Positions 1 through 7,713 of a stretch of DNA of 12,691 nucleotides are shown here, in pieces. The notes below the pieces were generated by a model. That model ran no database searches and had not been told where the DNA came from. It saw only the letters and a program-made list of their open reading frames with translations. The DNA is taken from the NCBI GenBank assembly GCA_007116275.1, contig SKIU01000110.1, positions 1-12,691 of the forward strand, given 5' to 3'. A program made the position numbers and the translations under genes. Each line of letters begins with the position of its first letter. Position 1 is the stretch's first letter. The stretch comes from a candidate division SR1 bacterium. GTDB lineage: Bacteria > Patescibacteriota > Gracilibacteria > Absconditabacterales > Absconditicoccaceae.

Positions 1-411
1 CTCTTGGTTTGTCCGATCAATTGTAGAGAAGTTTTGGAGTCGTTGATTGCGAGTGCTACTGAGTCGATATGGATACAGACGCAGTATATTGTGGATGATC
101 GTATTTTGGACTTATTGAAAAAACAAACATGATTGGATGTGCAGATCGTTGTGGCTGATTTGGATAGCAATCGTGATATGCTGTATTATTTTTGACCGAG
201 GGTTGCCAGAGCTTTGCCTAAGCCATATGTGCATGCCAAAGCGATGTTGATCGATGATACATATCTGTATATCGGAAGTATAAACTTTTCAGATAATTCA
301 ATGGATAATAATAGGGAACTTGGTATTATTGTGACGAATCGTAGTGCGATAGATGCGTTTACAAAGCAATTTGTACAAGATTGGGGGAATGGTTCAGGAA
401 AACGAAAATAG
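1..411 (+). CDS. Phospholipase D / cardiolipin synthase-like protein, C-terminal part
   Basis: Partial at the 5' side: the frame is open from base 1 and ends at TAG. It is the second PLD catalytic domain of a cardiolipin-synthase-like enzyme, a membrane phospholipid transphosphatidylase or a related phosphodiesterase. In-window residues 78-85 carry the HKD signature (HAKAMLID: His78, Lys80, Asp85), followed by YIGSINFSDNS and NRELGI, the usual sequence after HxK in this family. An N-terminal half with the first HKD motif should lie upstream. TGA codons at 130-132 and 193-195 must be read through; the first falls where the family has a Gly before the LDVQIVV strand. The small MazG-like gene follows 61 bases downstream. 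The family is clear. The substrate is not, because PLD-superfamily nucleases and lipid synthases share this motif. Confidence 0.85.
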
Positions 412-472
412 ACTGGATTATCTGAGGTGTTTTGTTAGACTGGTGGGGATTTTATTTTTCATTTTTTGTATT

Positions 473-838
473 ATGGATATCAAAGAATATATGCGTTTGT
501 CTGAAAAAACGTTGAGTGATCATTTTATGGTAGATTCTCCGTCTAAGGAAAAGATGCTCCATGCTGTTATTGGTTTAGTTACTGAAAGTGGAGAACTTCT
601 TGATCAGTTTAAAAAACATGTCTTTTATAAAAAGGAACTTGATCTTATAAATGTTAAGGAAGAAATGGGTGATGTGATGCGGTATATGGCTATATTGCTT
701 AGAGAACTTGATCTTGATTTTCACCAAATTCTTGACGATAATATTACTAAACTCAAAAAAAGGTATGGCGAAAAGTTTGATGAAGGTAAAGCTGCGGATA
801 GAGATATCGATAACGAATTGAGTCATTTTAATAAATAG
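473..838 (+). CDS. MazG-like nucleotide pyrophosphohydrolase
   Basis: 121 residues. All-alpha NTP pyrophosphohydrolases of the MazG/dUTPase-2 group hydrolyse (d)NTPs to monophosphate and PPi, often as house-cleaning enzymes. The metal-binding EXXE...EXXD signature is visible: Glu38 and Glu41 in TESGELLDQFKKH, then Glu63/Glu64 and Asp67 in KEEMGDVMRY. A second helical hairpin (DDNITKLKKRYGEKF) ends in the typical C-terminal tail. The ATG at 473 is chosen because it leaves the normal N-terminal helix. The frame is open further upstream to 353, but that would overlap the preceding gene and add a non-family hydrophobic stretch. No convincing Shine-Dalgarno is seen. This is the only complete gene of any size here with no in-frame TGA: its five glycines are all GGN. 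The map gene follows 12 bases later, so co-transcription is likely. Confidence 0.85.
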   Translation: MDIKEYMRLSEKTLSDHFMVDSPSKEKMLHAVIGLVTESGELLDQFKKHVFYKKELDLINVKEEMGDVMRYMAILLRELDLDFHQILDDNITKLKKRYGEKFDEGKAADRDIDNELSHFNK

Positions 839-850
839 TTAGTTGGTCTT

Positions 851-1606
851 ATGTTTACTAATCCGTATCTAGAAAATCAAAGAATCGCTGGAAAACTTCT
901 TACACAGCTTTTGTGAGAATTGCGTGATAAAGTACTTCCTGGTGTGAATGTATTGGCCTTAGAAGCATATGCGGTCCAGTTTTTGCGTATGAATAACGTG
1001 ATATGAGCGTTTAAATGACAATATGACTACCCTGCTAATCTTTGTTTGTCGGTCAATGACAGTGTCGTACATGGTGCTCCCAGAGACTATGTTTTGCAAA
1101 AAGGAGATGTATTGAAAATCGATGCAGGAGTCAAATATTATGATGGACTTGCTGATGCGGCGTTTTCTATCGTTGTGTGATGAGATAAGGAAAATAAACA
1201 ATGAGCTTCGTTGATACAGGCTACGAAAGAGGCTTTGGACTTATGATTGGCTTATGTGAAGCCTGGTAGAAGTGTGTATGATTTCGGGTTTGCAGTGGCG
1301 GAACATGTGAGAAATAAATGATTTAGTATTATAAAAAATCTAACCGGTCATGGTATCGGTGAGACCTTGCATGAGTCTCCCTATGTATATAACTATGGTG
1401 AACCAGCGGCTAAAAAGTCTTTTTTTCAAGAATGACAAGTGGTTTGCTTAGAGCCTATTACTGCTATCAAATCGACTAAGGCTGTGGAAAAATATAATGT
1501 CGAACATGATTTGTTTTGTGAAAAAGGTGATATCGGTGTCCAACGAGAATATATGGTATATATTGGAAAGAATGGGCCAGAGGTGTTGGCAGGATTGATG
1601 GAGTAA
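851..1606 (+). CDS. map: Methionine aminopeptidase, type I
   Basis: 251 residues, the usual length for a bare type I enzyme without N-terminal extension. It removes the initiator Met from nascent proteins in the cytosol. All five metal ligands can be placed: Asp91 (KIDAG), Asp102 (YDGLADAAFS), His167 (LTGHGIGETLHESP), Glu201 (VVCLEPIT) and Glu233 (VQREYMVYI). The substrate-side His74 is in VNDSVVHGAP. The residue after Glu233 is Tyr, where most type I enzymes have His (EHT), a mild oddity. Several glycines are TGA, including the conserved Gly before the LEP strand (codon 1433-1435) and the adjacent pair at 109-111. Under the standard code the gene would be cut into pieces. It ends three bases before the stop of the convergent transglycosylase gene. 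No Shine-Dalgarno precedes the ATG. Confidence 0.95.
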
Positions 1607-1609
1607 CTA

Positions 1610-2698
1610 TTAGTTATTTAGAAAATCTTTTAGATAGTCTTGAAATAATAGTAGATTTGTGTTTGTTGGGGTTTCGTTTTCATTGAATCAATTGCTTTCC
1701 AATATAATTTCACATATTTCTTGGATAGGGGCATTGGATTTGAATATATTTTGATCTCTCAGTTCTTTTACTTTTTGGTATAGTGTTTCGTTTTCTTTTA
1801 AGGTAATTGTTCATGTAAGTTGTATTGTTTCTGGTTTGTTTATGTAAGTAGCTATTGCATCTATTATGTTAGCATATCTTATTCCTTCATATACTTTCTT
1901 TTTTTCTCGGGGGCTTTGTGTCTTGATTGCTTCTCCTCAAAATACATCAGTGTAAGTGATATTGTATACTTTGTCATATGTTTTTTTGGGTTTGTAGTCT
2001 AATCCTATATATCTTGTTAGTTCTTTTTGGACTTGCTCTTTTTCTGCAGTTTGTATATTATCTATAAATTTTTTTAGTCTACTGGGTCATATATTGTATG
2101 CTAGATTTATGAGATGTTCTTTTTGTTGATCATTGGCTGGTATATTGTTTTTGTTTATATAAGTATTAAATTCTGATTGTAAGCACTTTCTGTAGAGTAA
2201 TCCATATATAATATTGTCTATCGGATCATTTTTATCTAATTTTAGTCATGGAATATCTTTATATATTCTATATATTTCATCTATAGCAATCGGCATAATT
2301 TGCATATATCATTGAGCTCACGATTCACTTATGCTTTTGTTATCCATATTGCTTTCTTTGATGATCTGTGGTAGTAGTATTTCGATGGATATGTCGTTCT
2401 GGTTGAGAATCTTCTTAAGTTCAGGAGTCTCTTGTATTTTTTGATTAGCTTTTTGTAGATCGCTTTTGATATTGATAATAGAATTAAGCTGGAGTTTGTA
2501 TATTTTATATTCTCGTGTACTTGTTATATAATTAGTGTTTTTTATTTCTTCTATTGTGATTTCTTCTTTTGTATTTTTTTGTATTTCTTCGTGTGCTGTA
2601 TTACATCAAAATAACAGTATTGTTGCTAGTGCTAGAATCTGTTTTCGCTGTCTTTTATTGTTTTCTTTAGCTGGATTATTCTGTATATATAATGTCAT
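1610..2698 (-). CDS. Lipoprotein lytic transglycosylase (SLT family)
   Basis: 362 residues. Predicted peptidoglycan lytic transglycosylase, cleaving MurNAc-GlcNAc bonds on the outer face of the membrane. Residues 21-32 form a hydrophobic stretch ending in LFGC, a lipobox-like site that would put a lipidated Cys at position 32. Its Gly is a TGA codon. The catalytic core has Glu115 in IIKESNMDN, SESGAQGYMQIMP (residues 124-136) and LAYNIGPSRL (199-208), the three standard SLT motifs. Both glycines of ESGAQG are TGA. Residues 295-355 (TITLKENETLYQKV and the following helix) resemble a degenerate LysM module, a weak inference. It lies 13 bases downstream of the amidase gene on the same strand and is almost certainly its operon partner. 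A lipobox Phe at -2 is unusual. The start is the only ATG giving a signal-like N-terminus. Confidence 0.88.
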
Positions 2699-2711
2699 AT
2701 CAATAATGTAT

Positions 2712-4121
2712 TTATAAAGTTCCTAATAATCATGCTACAAATTTTTCAGCTAATTTTTGGCGCTTTTCTTGATTTCTGAGATAATACGCTTGATTTTCGT
2801 TATATAAATTTCCAAACTCTACAAGTATAGAAACATTGTTTGTCTTTTTAAGAACATATATGTCTTGTTCATCTACAGTATGTTTTACATCAATACATTT
2901 TTTCCCATTATATGTATACTCAAAGCCATTGTTCATTATACTTTCTGCTACTTCTTTGGCTTTAGTTGTGCCAGGTTGATGTTTTATGCTGAGTATTTTT
3001 CTATTGTCTGTATATGAATCTGCATGAAAAGATACAAAGAGATTGACATTATTTGTATTATTTGCTATGTCGGCTCTTTTTTGTATCCATGTTTTTCATG
3101 CTGCAAATAGATCTCATTCTGTGTTATGATCACTAGTTGTCCATATATCTTGAAAGTTTTCATGACCATCAACAAAAACTCTTGATGTTGGTGGAAGATC
3201 TTTTTGATCCATGATTGGTCTTTTGTTGTAATAATGAGTTAAGACTATTTCTCATCCATGACTTCTTATAAGTTTTGCAATTCTATAAGATATATCCATA
3301 ACTACTGGTGATTCGTATACTGCTACCATTTGTTTATTTATACTATCTCCATACTGTGCAAATCCAACCGCACCAATATCTAGAGATCCATGTCCTGGGT
3401 CAATAACTATTTTTTTGTTTTTTAGTCTTTGACTGAGTATCTTGTCAGGTTTTGTTATCTCATCGATAGTTAATGATGGTGTATCTTTTGTTTCAATTTC
3501 TTGTGGTATGAGAATGCTATATCACTTTGATAGATATTTTTCTATTTTTTCTGCAATTTCACTATCGTTTTTTAATCTTTTGACAAGATAATCATTACTG
3601 TTACTTAAATCGTTAGCTGTCTTTATTTCTGAGTATTGTAGTTTTTGTGTATGTTTAATAATTTCTTCTTTTTTACTGTCAATATCTGGCTTTATTTGTT
3701 TGGGTTCTATATGTTGACTTGCTATTTTATTTAGTTTATCAATGTCTATAGTAATGATATCTCCTGGTTGTATGGTGTTGGCATTTTCTATATTGTTGTC
3801 TTCTAATACCTGCTTGGCAAGTTTCCATTGCAATTCTGGATTGGTTTTGTGCGATTTGTTGTCCAATATAATGCTATCTCTTATTAGTTGTGTGATAGTT
3901 CCTCATGGATACATGGTGAATATTTTTTTTTGTTCTATACTATCTTTTATTATTTCAGTAACTGTTTGATTTGTGTCCAGATTAGATGATTCTTTTTTTC
4001 AATTATGAAAAAGATACCACAGACCTATTCAAGCAATCGCAGTAGTTGCTAGCAACTTCCATTGTTGTTTGGTAGTGATTTTTGATTTAACCTTATTGAT
4101 ATTATTTTTAGGTTTCTTCAT
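2712..4121 (-). CDS. N-acetylmuramoyl-L-alanine amidase (Amidase_3), membrane-anchored
   Basis: 469 residues. A zinc amidase that cuts the MurNAc-L-Ala amide bond, removing stem peptides from peptidoglycan. Residues 23-38 (LLATTAIAGIGLWYLF) form one N-terminal membrane anchor, placing the rest outside the cytosol. Residues 66-126 look like a LysM-type binding module: a GGTITQLI start, then about 40 residues on NTIQPGDIITI. Residues 140-200 are a charged linker. The catalytic domain begins with KIVIDPGHG; zinc ligands are His244, Glu270 and His366 (VSFHADSY), and the catalytic Glu is Glu435 (ILVEFGNLYN). Six in-frame TGA codons are translated as Gly. It is first in a two-gene operon with the lytic transglycosylase. 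A consensus promoter lies just upstream, and a purine run (aaaaaag) before the ATG is the best ribosome-binding candidate in the window. Confidence 0.93.
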
Positions 4122-4137
4122 TCTTTTTTGTAAATGA

Positions 4138-4190
4138 CAAATATTTATTTATTATTATAGCTATATTTTTTTATTTGTCAAATATTTATT
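4138..4190. repeat. 12-bp direct repeat flanking the amidase promoter
   Basis: The 12-mer caaatatttatt occurs at 4138-4149 and again at 4179-4190, on either side of the AT-rich promoter core. The same two sites also form an inverted pair (tgacaaat at 4135-4142 and atttgtca at 4173-4180). The second copy overlaps the -35 box of the minus-strand promoter, so a regulator binding both could control the amidase-transglycosylase operon. In such AT-rich DNA, chance is a real alternative. Confidence 0.45.
4154..4181 (-). promoter_or_regulatory. Sigma70-type promoter of the amidase operon
   Basis: Read on the minus strand, this is TTGACA (4181-4176), a 16-base spacer, then TATAAT (4159-4154): both boxes are perfect consensus. 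Initiation would fall near 4147, leaving about 25 bases of leader before the amidase ATG at 4121. The ten-base palindrome tatagctata (4156-4165) spans the upstream edge of the -10 box. The same palindrome occurs at the same place in the pilus ATPase promoter. Confidence 0.8.
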
Positions 4191-4196
4191 ATTTTA

Positions 4197-4661
4197 TTAT
4201 TTCCTTCCTAACCAAGCTAGTCATAGTGCATCTGCAGTGTCGTGATATTTGGGGAGTTCTTGGAGTTTGAAAAGTTTCATAATGGTCTTTTGCATGAGCA
4301 TCTTCCCTGCTTTCCCTGATCATGTTATGGCTTTTTTGATCTGGATGGGGGTGTATTCTTTGATACGGCAGTTGTGCTGTTTGGCTAAAAGCATAATAAT
4401 ACCTCTGACGCCATAGACAAACTCTGCGTTGGATCTGTTGTATTGGGTGAAATAGTATTTTTCCATACAGATGGTTTGTATAGTGTGTTTTTCTAAAAGA
4501 TCTTTGAAGAAATCATGGATATCTTTCATTCTGCTATATTGATCATCTCTGCTAGGATTTTTAGTATCTAACAACAAAATACCAGCATCGAGGATAGATC
4601 TATCGTCTTGTATGAGTGCATATCATAGTTTGCGTATACCAGGATCGATACCAAGAATCAT
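4197..4661 (-). CDS. ruvC: Holliday junction endonuclease RuvC
   Basis: 154 residues, within the normal range. A dimeric, RNase H-fold nuclease that resolves Holliday junctions with RuvAB. All four acidic catalytic residues are present: Asp6 (MILGIDPG), Glu67 (TICMEKYYF), and Asp141 and Asp144 (HDTADALGLA). The conserved Gly of the first loop (RKLGYALI) is TGA, as are Gly147 in the C-terminal helix and Gly114 in the basic loop ITGSGKAGKM. The start gives the standard N-terminus of the family with nothing missing. It sits 41 bases downstream of the potassium channel gene on the same strand and is probably co-transcribed. The functional link between the two is not obvious. No Shine-Dalgarno is visible. 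Confidence 0.95.
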
Positions 4662-4702
4662 GCTGTTGTTGGTAAGGTAAAATAACAATAACTCATCAAA
4701 AA

Positions 4703-5140
4703 TTATTTTTTAAATATATTTTTCCATCGTGGATTTTTAGCTTTATTCATTTGTTTCATTTCCTCCAATTCCTTCTTTATTTCTTGTTGCTCCTGTTTTT
4801 CATTTTCTATTTCTTGGTGTAGTTTAGCGATATATTTTTTGAAGTGTACATAGAAAAATTTTTGTATAACAATTCAGCTTCATACTATGAACATTGGAAT
4901 ACCTATAAATCCATAAAATATGGTTATTGTTTTGCCTAGTATTGTGGTAGGAACAATATCACCAAAACCAACAGTCGTCATAACAATAAATGCATAATAG
5001 AAGCTATTAAACCAACTTCGTCATTCTGTCAGATGAAATGCTGTTGCTCATATGATGATAAGAAAAAAGAAAATAGATATAAAAACAAATCACGGGTGGT
5101 TTCGTATCATGTTTGCTGCTATTTTTTCTATTTTTTGCAT
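4703..5140 (-). CDS. Two-transmembrane potassium channel
   Basis: 145 residues. KcsA-like topology: TM1 at about 17-35, a pore helix at about 43-54, the selectivity filter T56-V57-G58-F59-G60-D61, and TM2 at about 70-94. The TTVGFGD filter is diagnostic for K+ selectivity. The tail (100-135) is almost entirely Glu/Lys/Gln with a heptad-like pattern, likely a coiled coil that tetramerises the channel, and it is followed by a short basic end (NPRWKNIFKK). There is no RCK/TrkA-N or cyclic-nucleotide domain, so gating by nucleotides is not suggested. TGA encodes glycines near TM1 and in TM2 (Gly87 and Gly89 of IVGSGIV, near the hinge position). The filter glycines themselves are GGT. ruvC follows 41 bases downstream. 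The family is certain; the gating stimulus is unknown. Confidence 0.92.
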
Positions 5141-5166
5141 ATTGTCGGCTAGAGTATAAAATGTGT

Positions 5167-5172
5167 ATTATA
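5167..5172 (-). promoter_or_regulatory. Possible -10 box for the channel-ruvC operon
   Basis: A perfect TATAAT on the minus strand, about 26 bases upstream of the channel ATG at 5140, which matches the leader length of the clearer promoters here. No acceptable -35 box stands at 16-18 bases, so this rests on the -10 alone. The 119-base gap 5141-5259 is shared with the divergent ATP-grasp/DUF1704 gene. A weak plus-strand pair (TTGTAA 5227-5232 and TATATT 5251-5256, 18 apart) may serve that gene. Confidence 0.35.
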
Positions 5173-5259
5173 TTATCTTTTCTATAGACTTACATAAATG
5201 TGTTTATTTTGCAATATCAATGGTACTTGTAATTGTCCTGTTATTTATTATATATTGAA

Positions 5260-7713
5260 GTGTTTATTTTCTCCGATGTACTTGTGTATTCTATACTAGG
5301 GATCAATAAAAGAAATCTCGCATATATAAAAAAACTTAATCCACAAAAGCATATACGTCTTGCTGATAATAAATATAAGATGAAGCTTTTTCTCGAACAA
5401 AGATGAATACCTGTTCCTAAAACATATAAATATATTACTGATCGTAAGGAGCTTTTGTCTCTTGATTTTGGATCTTTACCATCTAATGTTTTTGTTGCTA
5501 AGCCAAATAAATGAAGTAAGGGAAAATGAATTTTTATTCTTAAAAGATTGGATACCTTTATATCTGAGACTTCAGATAGTCGACTTACACGTATTTCTTC
5601 TTGGATTGATGATTATTTCTATAAAGATATACCAACGTATCCCTATGGATATGAGTATAAATGATCTGTCTTGTCAGATATGTGATTGAAAAAAAAACTT
5701 GTCCCTATTTTGGAGTGAAATTATACTTTAGCTAATAGGCTAGATACTATTTTGATTGAGGAAAAGATTCTGCCTGGATGATGATTTGAGCAGTTTTGTG
5801 AGTATGGATTGGCAGATATAAGAATTATTGTCTGTAATCTAGTTCCTGTTGCTGCAATGTTGAGAATGCCGACTAAAGAATCATGATGAGTGGCAAATAT
5901 TGCACAATGAGGTATGGCACTAGGTATAGATATAGCTACAGGACAAATTCGTACCTTAGCGACTCGTGATAAGATCTATTATGATACATTTCCTGATGAA
6001 TATAAGCATTTTTATAAATATGTTATTCCATTTTGGGATGATGTGTTGTTGCACTCTGCCAATATTCAATATTTTATTAATATGTGATATGTTTGATTAG
6101 ATTGGGTTATTACTGCAGATGGTCCAAAACTTTTGGAGGTTAATGGTAAAGCTTGATTGGAGATACAGAATATTGCAGGGATACCTTTGCAGAAAATTTT
6201 GTATAAAATTAGCGATCTTGATATTACTACACCACAAAAATGAATCGAAGTTGCAAGAAGTTTATTTGCTCCTGTTAAGGACTCGTCTATTCCTCAGTCA
6301 AAAATATTATATTTATCACAAAAATGAGTATTGTCTCTTATTAAAGGTAATGATCAACAAGATATGGATGTGGTTATTGCTACAAAACCCAATAAGAAAA
6401 GAAATTATACATCTTTGGATATTGTTGATGCAGTTCAAAACTCTGATTATGTACATATGAAAATAGGTAATACCATACTTAAGGATATGTCTTTGTATGG
6501 TTCAGATCGTATTCAATGACACCGTATAGAATTATGATCAAATACTTTAAAAAACTATTATATTAGACCAATACATAAATCTCATGCGAACATTCATTTT
6601 ATTTCTCCTGGTAATTTATTGGAGGCAGAGCTTGATGATCTTATGATTTTGGATAAAAAATTGCAAGATGTAGCAAAAAAACTTCCTTTGTTGAAACTAT
6701 TGTTTCCTTCAAATTATCTTGATCAATTTGATAAATTTATTTCATATAAATGAAAATATAACCCTATATTTACTTATAATTTTCCAAAGTATAAAGAAAT
6801 AACTCTTTGGAGGACGCAATTAAAACAGCTGAGAGATGAGTATAGTGGATCTCGCTTATTGGAGTCTCGTTTCGCACAATTGTTTTATCATAAATTTGAT
6901 GAAGTAGAAAATAAGTTAAATCTTATTTATGCGTATAAGAAACAGGACTATGAATCAATTCGTACTTATAATGAAAGGTTGTTTGGTATGATTGATGATG
7001 AACAAGTTTTGCAATCTCAAAATCTTATGCACTTTAGAGATAAGACGATGTATCAAGAGTCATTGAAAATAGGGATGTTAGAGATGAGAAACATTATTGA
7101 TTCTGTATTTAAAAAATATGGTGTTAAAAAATATAAAATCCAACTAACTTCGTCTTTATTGTGAAGAATATCTTTTCTTAATGCCACAATCCCGACTATT
7201 AAGCTTGATCCAAATTTTCGTTGGACAAAGCGAGAATTGTTGTGACAGTTGGAACATGAAATTGGAGTACATCTACAGAGGGCAAAAAATGGTAAAAAGA
7301 CAAAATGGTCTATATTACAAAAATGAACAGCAGGCTACCTTCCTACTGAAGAATGATTGGCTATTTATCAGGCACAAAAAGTTGTGCAAGAATTTTTTCC
7401 TCATTTTTATAATGCAGCAATACATCGTAAGTATGTCTTTGTTGATTTTTCTGAAAAAATGTCGTTTATGGATATTGTATCTATGTTGCAAGATATTCGT
7501 TCTCATCAGACATTAAAAAGTCTTTTTAGGCAGACTGTTAGACTCAAAAGGTGAACTAAAGATACCTCATTGGGTCATGCATGAACTACTTTCTTGAAAG
7601 ATAAAGTATATTTAGATGGTTATAAAAAAGTATCTTCTCGGCTTGTGGATGGATGAGATATTGATCGTTTGATGATTGGTAAGATTAAGATAGAAGATTT
7701 GGATTATATCTAG
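5260..7713 (+). CDS. ATP-grasp ligase (alpha-L-glutamate ligase-like) fused to DUF1704 metallopeptidase
   Basis: About 817 residues. Residues 1-320 match the RimK-related alpha-L-glutamate-ligase-like ATP-grasp family: LGINKRNLAYI and the NPxK stretch, Lys81 with a GSKGKG loop (85-90), hinge Glu167/Glu168, ADIRIIV (Asp186, Arg188), ALGIDIATG, then Glu293 and Asn295 in LLEVNGKAGLEIQ. Family members usually have Arg where Lys297 stands. Residues about 340-817 match DUF1704 (PF08014, QEGLA-motif; the MATCAP tubulin-detyrosinase fold): His666-Glu667-xxx-His671 (HEIGVH), a likely third ligand in TEEGLA (697-701), then FLKDKVYLDGY and a GKIKIEDL end. Both halves look complete and active. Many TGA codons are read as Gly, including the Gly of EEGLA. 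No ATG precedes the conserved LGIN motif; the first, at 5380, would delete it. The start is therefore GTG 5260, GTG 5284 or TTG 5233. No signal peptide is seen, so it is probably cytosolic. Substrate unknown. Confidence 0.85.

Noticed and set aside
214..411. A separate 65-residue protein starting at TTG 214
   Set aside because: It is only the last part of the PLD-like gene after an in-frame TGA; the frame upstream encodes the rest of the same domain.
1820..2717. Plus-strand open frames rich in Phe, Ser, Tyr and Cys (1820-2002, 2535-2717) that look like small membrane proteins
   Set aside because: They are shadows of the minus-strand transglycosylase gene; the composition is what the antisense of AT-rich Lys/Asn/Ile codons gives.
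4122..4196. The AT-rich gap with repeated caaatatttatt as a replication origin or iteron array
   Set aside because: It is only 75 bases long with two copies, has no DnaA-box-like sequences that I can see and no replication gene beside it; a promoter explains it.
5462..7554. Several plus-strand short frames and apparent frameshifts within the ATP-grasp/DUF1704 gene
   Set aside because: Once TGA is read as Gly a single frame covers both conserved domains from end to end; no frameshift is needed.
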